DNA from: Liolophura sinensis
Lineage: Eukaryota > Mollusca > Polyplacophora > Chitonida > Chitonidae
Reading direction: 5' to 3'
Assembly (NCBI RefSeq): GCF_032854445.1
Contig: NC_088305.1
Span: forward strand, 17,285,717 to 17,349,716
Length of the DNA: 64,000 nt
Shown here: in pieces, positions 30,370 through 41,282 of the stretch
Numbering within the stretch: the stretch's first letter is position 1
Layout of the letters: each line of letters begins with the position of its first letter
Translations under genes and position numbers: made by a program
Notes under the pieces: model-generated
What the model saw: the letters and a program-made list of their open reading frames with translations, nothing else
What the model was told of the DNA's origin: nothing
Databases searched by the model: none

Positions 30370-30641
30370 CTGCGAAGTGGTGGCGAAATAAGATCGCAAT
30401 TTGGATTGCCTCTGGTTGCTTTAGACCTGGACAAGCGTAGGTCAGACCCCTAAAGGTTTTACATCCATCCAGAGGCTGATTTGCTACATTAGCAGAAATG
30501 AACGGGTTTGTGGGCCATATACCAGCTTCTGTTCGCTTGCGGATCAGGAACTGAATGCCTTCAGTCATGTCAGGTGTCAACAGAATGAACACTTTCCTCA
30601 CTCCACGTGTACTCTTCCCTCGCACCTCTACAAGATACATC
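30370..30641 (-). CDS. Internal exon of the tyrosine-recombinase-like gene
   Basis: Bounded by acceptor aatattttcag (30642) and donor CGCAG/GTAATT (30369). About 90 residues: MYLVEVRGKSTRGVRKVFIL, LTPDMTEGIQFLIRKRTEAG, NPFISANVANQPLDGCKTFR, ending AIQIAILFRHHFA. LFRHHFA corresponds to the HxLRHxFAT box with the catalytic Arg; the preceding part resembles the central recombinase helices. No internal stop. Confidence 0.6.
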
Positions 30642-31011
30642 CTGAAAATATTATTTGGAAGGGATTAGAGAACAGCATCAGGACAGGCTCTAGTCCAGTT
30701 ATTATATTAGATAGAGTATATGTAAGCCTACACATGCATGAGCACATGTATAGTACGCTATTCTAGGATCTCCTGATCTCTGGCGATGACCTCATTGTGC
30801 TGAGCACCAAGCCAGGCAGCAAGGCAACAAACTAACTGAAGATTTTTATAAAGTCTTCATCTGGTATGATCCAAAGTGGGATATCGCTTTGATTTCTCAA
30901 CTTTTTGCAATGATTTTGTTTTCAATTTCTCATTGTAATGAGACTAGAAAAAATCCTAACATGGACATGAAATCTGAGATCCCTTTTCAAATCAGACATA
31001 TTGTTTTGCAC

Positions 31012-31197
31012 CTCATTATGGTTGGACGGGGGACCGGGCAGAAACCCACTACCATCCGCAGGTTGCTGCCAGACCTTCCCAGTTATGGCCGAGAAGGAAG
31101 CCAGCATGAGCTAGGCATGAATTCAAGTCTGAATTGGTGAGAGGCTCCTGGGTCAATACGCTGTGCTAGCGCACTAACCAACTGAGTCACGGAAGCC
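31012..31197 (-). repeat. SINE family 2, 5' part with tRNA-like head
   Basis: On the minus strand, ccgtgactcagttggttagtgcgctagcacagc is an A-box-like tRNA head, followed by the family-2 body (gctcatgctggcttccttctcggcc). It shows that family 2 is tRNA-derived. Truncated at its 3' side. Confidence 0.65.
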
Positions 31198-31379
31198 TAT
31201 TTATAATCCATTAAACAAGTACAGGTTTCGTTAACTTCTTTCCTCTATCACAAAAAAGAATTACCTTAACATCAACATATATCCTGGCTAAGTATCTATG
31301 TTGGAAGAAAATACTGAAAGTATGTTTACTAAATGTGCCAAACCTTTGCCTATGATGCAAAACACCAAAAGGTAAATAA

Positions 31380-31440
31380 ATGCCACGCTGAGGAATGTTC
31401 CAGGTCGACCAATGTTGAACTCAGTGAGAAAATGTACCTG
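31380..31440 (-). CDS. Possible further exon of the recombinase-like gene
   Basis: After acceptor actctgtttcacag at 31,441 the frame VHFLTEFNIGRPGTFLSVAF is open. FNIGRPGTFLSV resembles the box I Arg region (xxNxxRPGE) of the same recombinase family. The donor is uncertain. Order and strand agree with the two downstream exons. Confidence 0.35.
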
Positions 31441-32030
31441 TGAAACAGAGTAAACAAAACTACCATTTGTGTAAGACATTCAATGTACAAGGCTTGTTTC
31501 TTTTTTATTTCAAACTATCACATGTTGATGAATTTGAGTTATTCCGCACTTCTGGGGTGCAGAGATTACAGACTTGTAAGCTGATCATATGCAGGCACTT
31601 GCAGCACATTTTTTTCTTTTAACAGAATCACCTGTTCCAATGAATTTTTTAAATGTTTTGACAGTGTTCAGCACAACTAGACCTACATGTATTACATATT
31701 TGAAGTTTCACATGAATGACAACCTCGCTGACTGCTGATTATACTGTGACCGAAATTATCCTTCAACTGTCCCTGATCATTTCTGTTACAACATTTGGGA
31801 GTTAACTGTTGACCTACTTGGACTGTCTCCGCCATTTTGAGTCCTTTCATAAACTGTGGTTACTATTTCATAACTTAAGAAAGCTCACCCTTGCCGAGAG
31901 TTCACTTTCATTACATCAATGTAAACAAAAGTAATCTCCCGATGAGTGTCAACTCATTATTAGCTCACCATGCACCATGCATTAACTATCCATGTACACA
32001 GAAAACATCTAACACTAACCCTCAAATTAC

Positions 32031-32260
32031 CAGATAGTTGATATTTCCACGGATGACTGCCGAGATGGAGGTGGAGCTAATGGGGTTCGGTCGAACGGCT
32101 GACTTATCGCAAACGGGCCAGTTATTGAGTGACAGGATTCTTCACCGATGCTACTGTCACTGTTGTCACTACTAGCCGACAAACTACCTTGGGACTGACC
32201 CAATATTCCACGTTCTAATTTTCCAGACTCTGTGCGTCTTGTCCGGTTTGTTTGGAATGG
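32031..32260 (-). CDS. Ser-rich exon of a minus-strand gene
   Basis: Minus-strand reading from about 32,260 gives NPFQTNRTRRTESGKLERG, ILGQSQGSLSASSDNSDSSI and TPLAPPPSRQSSVEISTIW, ending at a donor TCTG/GTAATT (32030). Codon use and a low-complexity Ser/Pro pattern suggest a real exon, possibly of the same gene as the split exon at 32.8/36.1 kb and the recombinase-like exons. The acceptor was not fixed. No domain recognised. Confidence 0.45.
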
Positions 32261-32764
32261 ATTGCAAGTAATAATAATCTCACACGAACATCCCCCCCCC
32301 CCCCCCCATAACTCAAGGCAATGAACTTAGATTCACTGGTTTACATTCATGGACCCACCGGGATACACTTGTAAATGTTCGCCTAACACACACTCAAAAT
32401 CGAAAGGCCAGATCACGGATAGTTGATTAGACCCGAGTATATTGTGATGTCTAAAAGTTATTAGTTATTACTTATCCAGCTTTGGAATGAGAAATGAATT
32501 ATGAGGAAGTTTTACTCTGAGACTATGCTGCACATATATGATCTTTCACTTGATGTGCAGTACACCCCACAGTCTCGATGTTACATGTTAACTTATCACT
32601 GATTTACAAAAACCATGGAGATATTTTACCTCCATGCAAAACCGGTGTTGACATATTTTAATATGGTGGACACAACGAAATCTAACCACTGTTTCTTGTA
32701 ACAGCTAGATTAATAAATACGATATTAAACTTAGCTTAAGTGGCTATTGAACATACGTACCTCT

Positions 32765-32888
32765 GCCATCGGAAATTTCTGTAGCTGAACTGGCGATCTG
32801 AGGTACCTGACACCTGCTCCCAACCAAATTAGATTTGGGTGCGTTGCTATTGTTAACGTTTCCGAGTGGCAGTCCAGTGCGGTGGCAC
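32765..32888 (-). CDS. 3' half of a coding exon split by the Transib insertion
   Basis: Continues the frame of the exon at 35901-36134 once the Transib element and one target duplicate are skipped. It encodes Ser/Asn-rich sequence (NSNAPKSNLV, SATEISDG) and ends at a donor GG/GTACGT near 32,760. No stop occurs across the joined exon of about 115 codons. Family unknown. Confidence 0.5.
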
Positions 32889-32893
32889 GCCTG

Positions 32894-35800
32894 CACACCG
32901 GTCCAGATTCACGAAGAAGTTGAGCAAAAATAATTTTTGAGTGAATTGAGTTCAAATCCACATGAAAAGGATCTATAAGCATTACCATAGATCTATAAGC
33001 ATAAGTTTTACCTCAAAAACCGAAAATAACGAGTGATTTTAGTTGGCCAACTGTAACAAAAACACTGATTTGTAACCAAACTGTTTATAAGTCACATCAT
33101 AACACAAACTGAAAGTTGAGGAAAGAAAAGCATTGAATGTTGACACATTTCAAACTGCAAGGACCATTACGTGAACACTCTTCCTTAAATTTCTCTTCTG
33201 GAACTGAAAAAGAGTAATATTTTCTCGAACAACAACAGAAATGACCGAACTCGCTCCTGAACTACAACTAACAAAACAGAAAACGATCCAAAGAAAGATC
33301 AAACGCCAAGTCCGCGACCAGAAAGACAACCACCACCACCACCCAGGGTCTACAGCTCCACCGATGGAGCCCTGAGGAGGGCCAGGACCTCTGGCGGAAA
33401 CTGGTTCGTGGTCGTCGGAGTCTTCAGCTTCCGCATCCGGAGGGAGCTGATCAAGGGGTCGGAGGTCTCAACAAGCCGGTGGACCAGGTCGGTGTTGGAC
33501 TTAACCCGGGACATCTGGCGCGAATGGTGCTCCCGGATGGCCTTGAAGTCCTTGTTTCTGACTTCTTGGGCTTCCTCTGACATCGCCCCCAGGGAAAGGA
33601 GCATGCCGGTGGAAACAGTGGGAGCATGGATCAGGAGCTTGTGGACCGACTGGGGCATCCTAAACCACCCGTACTGGCTGACCAACATCCTGGCCGTCTC
33701 AACCGCGTACACGCCGAACCGCTCCTCGTCGAGGTGGAAGTTGGAGGACGCAGCGCGGAGGAGGTGGCTGAAGCGGCGGATCAGGGTAGAATCATGTCCG
33801 CAGACGTTTCGTGCTCCAAGAAGAAGCGGCGGACCGAGTTGCCGTCGTTGGTCGTTCCAGATCCGCCAGGAAGGGGCTGATCGATCAGGAGCCCCAAACG
33901 CTGACGAAACTCGGTCTGGATCGGCTGCTTCTGTTCCTTGACGATCCGCTGCTTCTCCTCTCCACGGGCCTGCCACTCGCAGAACGGGAGCCGGTACGCG
34001 ATGTGAAGGAACATCTCCATCGACCGGATCCAGCAGTGGAGGGTGGAGATTCCGTGCTGGGTCCGGTCTCCAGTGGGCCGGGCCAGGACTATGTCGATGT
34101 TGTTCATCTCCGTAGGCTTGGCCCGGCAGATGCTGCAAACCTGTTGCGACCGGATGTCCTGGATGGCGTTGTGGACCTTGCCGTCAATCATGGTAAACGC
34201 CATCTCGTGGCTGACGGAGATGGTGACGTCGTTGGTGAGTTGGACGATTGACGGCGCGAATGACTCCACCTCCTGCTGGAGTTAGACCTAGGTGGCGGTG
34301 GTCAACTCCTTGGACTCCTTCTCGATGAAGCTGATCGGACGACAGAAGAAAGTGGAGTTTGGCTTCGGGTTCGCCCAGATCACTCGGGCATCCTCGGTCC
34401 GGAGCCGCAGAGGGACCATACTCGCCAGGAACATGGTAGAGTCGTCGACGTCCGTTGATTGTCGATGGCGGTAGACTTGTTGACCGGTAGCACCGTCAAA
34501 CCCGTACTTGGAGGTCAGGATCGAGGTGCCTTGAGCTGCCGACGATTGGATGACCGACGCCTGGAGCGTGCACAGCCTTGACGCCGTGTGGTCAACCAAC
34601 TGCTGCACGGGGACAGAAGCGCCACGGTTGTCGACAGCAACTCCAACCGGATGGCATCGCTTCTTTGCATCCAGTACGAAGTTGTACGGCGGGAAGATGT
34701 CGGCGACGTGGTCCTTCGATGTCTCACGGACCTCTTGGTACGCAGCTCGTGTCGCGTTGGTGTTGAAGAGCAACACGAGAGCTTCGTCGGCTGACAGCTT
34801 CTTCGGAAGCGATGGAGGGGGTCCGCGGTACGATGCCTGCACCACAGTAGGGTCCGGCCCGTCTGCCGCCATCACTTTCTTGATGATGTCGGCTTCGGTT
34901 TTCCTCCCCTCCTTCCTCATTTTGAGTCATTTGAGCCGCGTACGCCAGCAGCTCGCCGGTGAATCCTTGGTCGAGGAGGTCGGACACGTTGCGGCGGCGG
35001 GTGGGAGAGGAGACGCGGGTGAAGGCAGCTGGCATCTGCGACGGTCGTCCGCGGCCATCGTTCGGATCGTCCTTCTCGGGAGCTGGAGGTGCCAGGATCG
35101 CCACTGGAACAGATACGAGAAGCCAGACTGCATGTTTTTCGAGCATCTTCGCGAAGATCCGTCGAACTCCTGGAGCATCCCAGCGTCGATGCATCCTCTT
35201 CCGGAGATCAAGGACGTCGTCCCGGATGACAGATCGGTCAGGCACACGTCCAGGAGGAACCTAGAGGCACAGGAACTCAACACCAGCTTGCAACGCCTCG
35301 TCCGACATCAGGGAACCGGCTCCCAGCATCGCCTTCAGAAGCTCCCGACGGGTGGGGGACGTCATCTCATGAAGTGGATTTGAAACGGGAAAATCCAATA
35401 TTCTCCTAAAGTAGCAAAACCTTTTCCAACCAAGTAAAGAGTGATGTAGGTATCAAATGATGTGGGTTTGAGTTTGTACTTTGCTGTCCTTCTGTACGAT
35501 TTGACCCGATGAACAAACAACAAGCGACTGCACGACCACATGTGAGTCAAACCAAGGTAATTCTCCCAGTATTGGCTCAAAAGGGGAAACGATCACCTGC
35601 TTGGGCAGTTGCCATCCTTGGGTGACTGGAGGAACCACAAAAACTTGGAGACACGCACGTTCACTGGTAAGCACACGAGTACAACTTGTCACTTGCTGGG
35701 AAGCGGCACAAAGAGGAAAAAATAACCTCACTTTTAAACGCGCACTGGTCCTGATCAGAGGGCTCGGGAACCAAACTAAAAGCATATCTCGGTTCCCCAG

Positions 35801-35895
35801 GGACAGAACAAAAGAAAAATACCCCTGAAATAATTAAAACCGAAAATCACAAAAATTATTTTTGCTCAGGTTTTACTTGAATCTGGACGACTGTG
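32894..35895 (-). mobile_element. Complete Transib DNA transposon, 3,002 bp
   Basis: Terminal inverted repeats: left CACACCGGTCCAGATTCACG from 32894, right end (reverse complement) CACAGTCGTCCAGATTCAAG to 35895, with similarity over about 45 bases (further block gagcaaaaataatttttg in both). The 5-bp target duplication gcctg flanks it at 32889-32893 and 35896-35900. CAC-beginning ends and a 5-bp GC-rich duplication are the Transib hallmarks. It carries one transposase gene on the minus strand. Confidence 0.9.
33350..35365 (-). pseudogene. Transib transposase (RAG1-core-related), three stops and two shifts
   Basis: ATG 35365 (MTSPTRRELLKAMLGAGSL), about 670 codons to TAA/TGA at 33350. The family blocks are all present: FTGELLAYAAQM, YGFDGATGQQVYRHRQ (first catalytic Asp), ANPKPNSTFFCRPI, MAFTMIDGKVHNAIQDIRS (second Asp), CSICRAKPTEMN, LHCWIRSMEMFLHIAYRLP, GTTNDGNSVRRFF, MSEEAQEVRNKDFKAIREHH (catalytic Glu), SDPLISSL. 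Breaks: TAG near 35,264; shift near 34,920; TAG at 34288 and TAA at 34282; shift near 33,795. GC-rich relative to the flanks. Recent decay with everything else intact. Confidence 0.9.
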
Positions 35896-35900
35896 GCCTG

Positions 35901-36134
35901 GTTAAAACCCGATTGATACTCGACCTCGATTTTATCAGCGCCAGAATATGATAGCCGTTTAAGGCCATGAATTGTTTCGCTCATTAAGACCGTTACAGGT
36001 ACTAGGCCAGAATCATCGACTTGGCAAAGCTTGGAAAAACGGGAAGAGCTTTTTTGTCGCCTCGTTCTTTCGCTTGATCGACTTTTGCATTTTTCTTCTG
36101 GTCGAATGCATCTATGTATAGAAGACGGTAGCAT
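35901..36134 (-). CDS. 5' half of the coding exon split by Transib
   Basis: ATG 36134 (MLPSSIHRCIRPEEKCKSRS), basic N-terminus, then DDSGLVPVTVLMSETIHGLK and DKIEVEYQSGFNQA up to the Transib insertion site. Reading into Transib gives only a few codons more before stop. Skipping the element keeps the frame open to a splice donor. Probably the first coding exon of a host or older-element gene; no domain recognised. Confidence 0.5.
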
Positions 36135-36736
36135 TTATATCCCCAACTGCCCAGCGTGGTAAATTTGTATCCGAGTCACTACTCCACCGCAGGTGTGGCG
36201 GAAGAGAAAACATATGAACGGCAAATGTGAAACATATATACATTCCGCAAAATCTCAACCTTGTACTTTTGAATTTGTCCCATAAACCGAATTGTAAGTC
36301 AGTAGCTTGCTTATGTAATTTCCGTAATCAATGAATAAAGTGAACATCATGGGATGAATAGCCTCCTTTATTAAGTGAAGATGTTTCTTCTACTGAAAAT
36401 AATCTTTGGAGACGAAATCACATGGTTAGGCCAACATCACGAAGGAAATGTTAGGTGTGATCGGGGAGTTTGGTGAGAATATTTCCAGATGTACAATCGC
36501 TTATATATTTTGCTTCACTGTTTTGCATACAGAACATTTTCTACGCAGCGAGATACGAAAAGTTTATTACATGGTCATGTGATAGGGTTTATGGAGAACT
36601 TTGTAATTATTAATTTTTCCGGTATAACATTATAACATAAGTGTTGGCATTAACACTTTTTCGTTCTGAGCTGTGTCTTACATATTGTGTTGTATGAACG
36701 TAGGTGACTTCATGCATGCAGGCTTATGATTCTAGT
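36135..36736. other. Spacer upstream of the split exon
   Basis: AT-rich, no coding sequence recognised. It may hold the promoter of the minus-strand gene starting at 36134; no clear TATA box. Confidence 0.4.
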
Positions 36737-36935
36737 ACCGGCCCCGATAGCACAGTTGGCTTACTTGCCGTCGGTAAGTCGTCTCAGTGAAGCAGCACCA
36801 AATAAAAGAGCAGTGAAAATCCGTCCTGCAACAAGGAGGCACATTATACGTGCATGCACCCTAAGGATTCCTTCGTCGTCATATGACTGAAAAATTGTTG
36901 AGTACGACGTTAAACCCCAAGCACTCACTTACTTA
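36737..36935 (+). repeat. SINE family 1, internally deleted copy
   Basis: Begins accggccccgatagcacagttgg (tRNA-like A box) and jumps directly to cttacttgccgtcggtaagtcg, lacking about 110 bases present in the full copy at 60226-60567. It ends gagtacgacgttaaaccccaagcactcactt. Confidence 0.8.
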
Positions 36936-37119
36936 TGATTGTAGAAGTTCATTTTAACATGTCAGCTGTCCTATAACTTCTATAGGATCTAGACTGTGTT
37001 GGTGTTTAGGAACGAAATAAAATTGCAATCCTTCGTCTAATTGTAGAGCTTTCGTTCTCTACTTATTTCATTAAACGGAAAGACGTCTCACGCTGTAAGG
37101 GTATATGGTGATCGATGTG

Positions 37120-37336
37120 GTGACTTGAGTAGTAATGTTGCTGTGAGTTCAAGTCCAGCTCATGCTGGCTTCCTCTCCGGCCACACGTGGGAAGGTCTGT
37201 CAGCAACCTGTGGATGGTCGTGGGTTCCCCCCGGGCTCTGTCCGGTTTCCTCCCACCATAATGCTGGCCGCCGTCGTATAAGTGAAATATTCTTGAGTAC
37301 GGCGTAAAACACCAATCAAATAAATCAATAAATAAA
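37120..37336 (+). repeat. SINE family 2, long copy
   Basis: Contains gttcaagtccagctcatgctggcttcctctccggcc, then cctcccaccataatgctggccgccgtcgtataagtgaaatattcttgagtacggcgtaaaac and an (aataaat)n tail. Closely matches 63009-63266. Confidence 0.8.
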
Positions 37337-37364
37337 CTTGAGTAGTAATAGGGCTACTGTAGAA

Positions 37365-37445
37365 GTCTTATGATTATGTAACGTATTACGCAATCTATGA
37401 CATAATTTATTACATAAGGAGATGAAGCAAGGCATGACGCAACAT
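37365..37445. repeat. Third, inverted copy of the double-PC4 unit's upstream end
   Basis: cttatgattatgtaacgtattacgcaatctatgacataatttattacataaggagatgaagcaagg is the reverse complement, with scattered changes, of 12385-12451 and 15317-15381 in the duplicated unit. The PC4 coding part is absent here. Confidence 0.7.
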
Positions 37446-38374
37446 ATTAGAACGTCATTATCGCGATATGTAAATATATGAATGTTATGATCGCGTAATA
37501 AGTTCCAATCGCATACTGCAAGGGGAGATAACTACTATCGCAGAGCGGGCCAAAAAAAGTTTGGGTCACGTGATTTGGAACGGGCCAAAAAGTTTGGGTC
37601 AAGTGGTGTGAAACGGCCAATCGGAGCGAACTCTCCTACTTCCCGCGCTTTCCACAGTTAGACTTATAGGGTGAAATTAATATGACGGTCGTGACGTGGA
37701 ATGTTGCTCAACGCATTGTACAACGCATTGCACAACGTATTACGGGTGTTGTTACCGACATCATTCGACCAATCACCGCTTGTTATGAATTTACTCAGCC
37801 AATCAGAGGTGGCGTCTTAGAGCCAACCGTGTGTATGAAAGTCCCAACATTTTCAAAGTTCGGCGGTTGTTCGCGGTATTTTTCTATCCAGGACGACCTT
37901 GCGTACTATTTCCTAGAACCATAGTGTTCTTTTAATTGTATACGCCATTTCACAAATCCGGACACTCAACACATCTCCATTCGTGTTAATCGTCCTGGAA
38001 GTGAGGACTCCTTTAAAGTGGTGAGTAAACCGTTAACTTTATTCCTTTTATTCGACGGTTTAGACCATCTTTGTTGTTGGTTATAGATGATTTAACTCTT
38101 TTTCTGTTAATACATGGCCACCTTTGAGACTGGCTATGTCTCTGCGATGGACAAACGTTGCTCGTTAACAATGTTTCAGTCAACGACATGTATTAGTGTT
38201 TTGTACGACGTCTTCAGTAGCTTTTTAGCTAAGGTGCAAACATAGAAAAACAAACAAACAACGTGAGACCATGTAAAACAGTATATTATAAAAAAAAAGT
38301 AGTATAAGACCAAAAAAAAAAAAAAAAAAAAACAGACGGTAAAATAAAGAGATGGGACGATAGTGTGTAGAAAC
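37446..38374. other. Spacer with CCAAT-rich segment
   Basis: 37,550-37,660 repeats gggccaaaaa-gtttgggtca twice and contains cggccaatcgg. A frame at 37682-37924 is open but begins in the tandem repeat caacgcattg and matches nothing known. The rest is low-complexity (A-run 38310-38330). Confidence 0.4.
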
Positions 38375-39832
38375 TCATGTAGAGTCAGCATGCCGCAGGA
38401 CCCGATCAATTTTGTTGTGGTATTTCCTGACTGTTACCAGGGCCTCTTTCAGTTTTTGATTTTCATCGTAAAATTTCCCATAGAGGTCCTGGTAACCGGC
38501 CATGCTGCGTCGCAGTCTACCACACTCCCGTTCCAGCTCTTCAATTCTAGCGTCTTTGGCTTTCAATCGTTTGTCTCCCCCCCCCCCCCCCCCCCAAGAC
38601 TCGTCGGAACTGTAAATAGAAAGATACACAGTTGATAATATGTATCACAAAAACTTTTTCCACTTTAGTAACAGTGAAAGTAATAGGAATGTCTAATAAT
38701 ATTATAGATTAGATACGCGGAAAACACCACCTCACAAATGTAATGATATTATAGGCTGGCTGGGAGATAACTTTCGCATAACATATGTCAATTCAGGCTG
38801 TTGCATTGGTATTAACTCGGCTGTGACGTTACTCAGGAGGGTCAGTAGTGTGCAAATATCTACTTACTCCGTTGAGGGTGAGGGAGGTGTTGATTAAGGA
38901 TCTGGTCGTTCCCCGAATAACTTTTTTTGCCTATCCAGTCTGGGTATTTTTGGAGTCCTTGGCGGTGATATGTTTTGGAGCGATGACGGCCCCATGATAC
39001 CGTACGACGCATCCCTGAAATGTAAAGTTAACCATGCTTAAAAAGAACAAATACAACGCGTTATTTACACCATAAACAGCACAACCTCATTTGTCTTTTA
39101 CTTCGATTAAATACGTAAAACGATAAATGCGTTTTACCAGTCAACGGGGAAATAAGGCGACGAAAACTCGCAAGCTGAGTATCTAAATGGTTCCTTCGCA
39201 CTCGGAGGTGTTCGTCTGTAACATGTATAACGCGGTATAAATGGTATTTTTTTAAAAATGGATATGTAATGCGGTATATAGTAAGCCTTTGATATGGCCC
39301 GTCATGGAATATTTTCTGGACAAAAAAATGAGTTGAAAGTACTAATGGAAATAGGGAATGAGACGTATGGAATAGTTTTAAATGAAAACCACTTCTACAT
39401 TTGTATTTGTTTTTTTTTAAATTGACAAGTAAGGACGAAAGGATTGGCGTAGTAAATGGTGAATCCACTCTTGAAATGTGTTCAACGAAATGGATTACCT
39501 CCATTAAACATTCAGTCGGTGAAATGGGAAGACTTACACAAACAGGTTAAATTCCACAGGTGTAGAAAATAAGTTTGCATCGGGGGATCCAATATGTTCA
39601 GGAGAAATACAAAAAACATGTATCAGGCGTTATATTTCCATCTATACGGTAATACTCAACGATTTACACACTACACCTAAACCCACTAAACAGACTGAAA
39701 TAGAGTATGTGGAACGATGTGAATAATTGAACGAATATTCAACTCTGCGTTTACCGCCAAACGGTTAAAGGATAAACAAAAAACGTAGCTGTATACTCAC
39801 CGATACAAATTTCCAGACATGGTGGCGTTCAT
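38375..39832 (-). CDS. Small spliced coiled-coil gene
   Basis: Exon 1 39801-39832 (ATG 39832 or 39820, MSGNLY), donor GTGAGT; exon 2 39014 to 38868 after acceptor acatttcag, donor GTAAGT; exon 3 38609-38375 after ctatttacag. Exon 2 joined to exon 1 in phase reads DASYGIMGPSSLQNISPPRT and PKIPRLDRQKKLFGERP, then TAA; another frame stays open to the donor. Exon 3 begins with an 18-base G-run and encodes a heptad-like coiled coil, ARIEELERECGRLRRSMAGY and ENQKLKEALVTVRKYHNK. The run makes the frame join uncertain. A TATA-like ttatatag lies near 39,860. No family recognised. Confidence 0.45.
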
Positions 39833-40016
39833 GAAGTTTGAGGCAAGGCCAGTACCCTATATAAATTCTATAGAAGCAGGTGCCTTGGTCTAACTATGTC
39901 CAGCTTATAAAGCCTAAAATTGCGCGCGTAATCACGGCGTGATAAATACCGGCCAATCAATATACGGTAAACAGGCCATGTTACGAAAGGTCATAGCATA
40001 TTGGCTAACGAAAACA

Positions 40017-40165
40017 GTGCTATGCGCATGCGCTATGACGAATGATCTTTAACGGCGGAATGTTAAAAATGCATAATCACGTGATGTCTTGTAAACGCCT
40101 CAACTGCTAATTAACTAAACCGCTGTGCTACGCGCATGCGCTATGTCAAGTGGTCTTAACAGTGT
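40017..40165. promoter_or_regulatory. Two NRF1-like palindromes in a tandem duplication
   Basis: gtgctatgcgcatgcgctatg (near 40,018) and gtgctacgcgcatgcgctatg (near 40,130) share tGCGCATGCGC, the NRF1-type palindrome, and flank similar cttaac sequence. They lie between the minus-strand coiled-coil gene and plus-strand exons, so a bidirectional promoter is possible. Confidence 0.4.
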
Positions 40166-40193
40166 CATTAAAAGTTTTCCTGTTTCGTTTTTT

Positions 40194-40278
40194 CAGAAAG
40201 AAGTCTTAAAAAGACTTCCTCGATGCATTACACGATCTGGACGTTGAAGAAATACAAAATTAGACGGGCGATATAGGG
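40194..40278 (+). pseudogene. Decayed duplicate of the exon at 40572-40780
   Basis: After tttttcag the sequence reads DFLDALHDLDVEEIQN-stop-TGDIG and ends at ATAGG/GTGAG, matching the 3' third of the next exon (FFDALHELDIEEIQNKTGDIG) with one TAG and small indels at the 5' side. Confidence 0.6.
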
Positions 40279-40571
40279 TGAGGCTTTATTCAAAAGGTCC
40301 ATATCGTACTCTGTGAAAAAATATTAAGTAAATGTGTTTTTGAAATAAAAGACGAAGTATAATTTAGGATGTGTATATATATTATGGAAAAAAATGCCCA
40401 TAATCTATAGCCAACTATGCGATATATACAGTAAAACGGAGATAGGAATGACATACGGGATATAACTACCAGCTTAGAAAACCGAAATGTATCTTTAATT
40501 GGGTCACGAAACCTACGACCTAGCTATCGCGTTAATCCATTTTTTTAGAGATTTTACCGTGGTCTGTTTTC

Positions 40572-40780
40572 AGATTTGAGGAAGAATTCGTAGTCGATTT
40601 AGAGTTACAATGGGATGACATTTTAAGCGAATGGGGCCCTACACAGGATGTCACGCCCCGCAAAAGAAAGCATTCCGTTAGTTCCCATTCAAGCACTGAC
40701 AAAAAGACAGATGACGAATTCTTCGATGCGTTGCACGAGCTGGACATTGAAGAAATACAAAACAAGACGGGCGACATAGG
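40572..40780 (+). CDS. Acidic plus-strand exon of unknown gene
   Basis: Bounded by acceptor tggtctgttttcag and donor ATAGG/GTGAGT. It encodes about 69 residues without stop: FEEEFVVDLELQWDDILSEW, TPRKRKHSVSSHSS, DDEFFDALHELDIEEIQNK. Good codon periodicity and both splice sites argue for a true exon. A LINE fragment is inserted 10 bases after the donor. No family recognised. Confidence 0.55.
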
Positions 40781-40787
40781 GTGAGTC

Positions 40788-41282
40788 TCAGTCGTAGGCA
40801 GGGTTTGTTGAATGTGTTTTAAGCTTTGTAGCATATTGAAGGCTCAGTTTTATACGTCGATTGTATGAAGAAGACTCATTTGCCTCCACGTATAAACTTT
40901 CTACTGATAAGGTTCTAAAAGCACCAAGGCTGAGCCTCAAACCTTGGTGATGAACAGGATCCAACATTTTAATGTACGACTTCCTAGCGGAACCGTAAAT
41001 GATGGATCCATAGTCTAATTTAGACCTCACCAGAGAACGATATAAATTAAGTAAAACTGATCGGTCATCACCCCAGTCGGTGCTAGACACGACCTTAATT
41101 ATATCGAGAGCCTTTGTACATTTAGCTTTAAGCATTTTAATATGAGGTATAAAAGATAGCTTACTATCAAATATTATACCTAAAAATTTTGTTTCTCCAA
41201 CAATTTTAATCTGTTCACCAAAAAAACTGAGCTCATGGTCAAGATGCAGTTTCCGTTTATTACAAAAATGCATACAGACGGC
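40788..41282 (-). mobile_element. LINE reverse-transcriptase thumb fragment
   Basis: Encodes HLDHELSFFGEQIKIVGETK, FLGIIFDSKLSFIPHIKML, DRSVLLNLYRSLVRSKLDYG, MLDPVHHQGLRLSLGAFRT, the region after the RT palm in this LINE family (compare 63293-63691 on plus). Truncated on both sides. It abuts a plus-strand LINE 5' end at about 41,283. Confidence 0.85.

Noticed and set aside
33408-34785. Long plus-strand frames over the Transib region
   Set aside because: They are antisense shadows in GC-rich DNA of the minus-strand transposase, which explains every conserved block.
39061-39504. 147-codon minus-strand open frame
   Set aside because: Lies in the intron of the coiled-coil gene, Phe/Leu/His-rich from AT-rich DNA, no family resemblance; likely chance.
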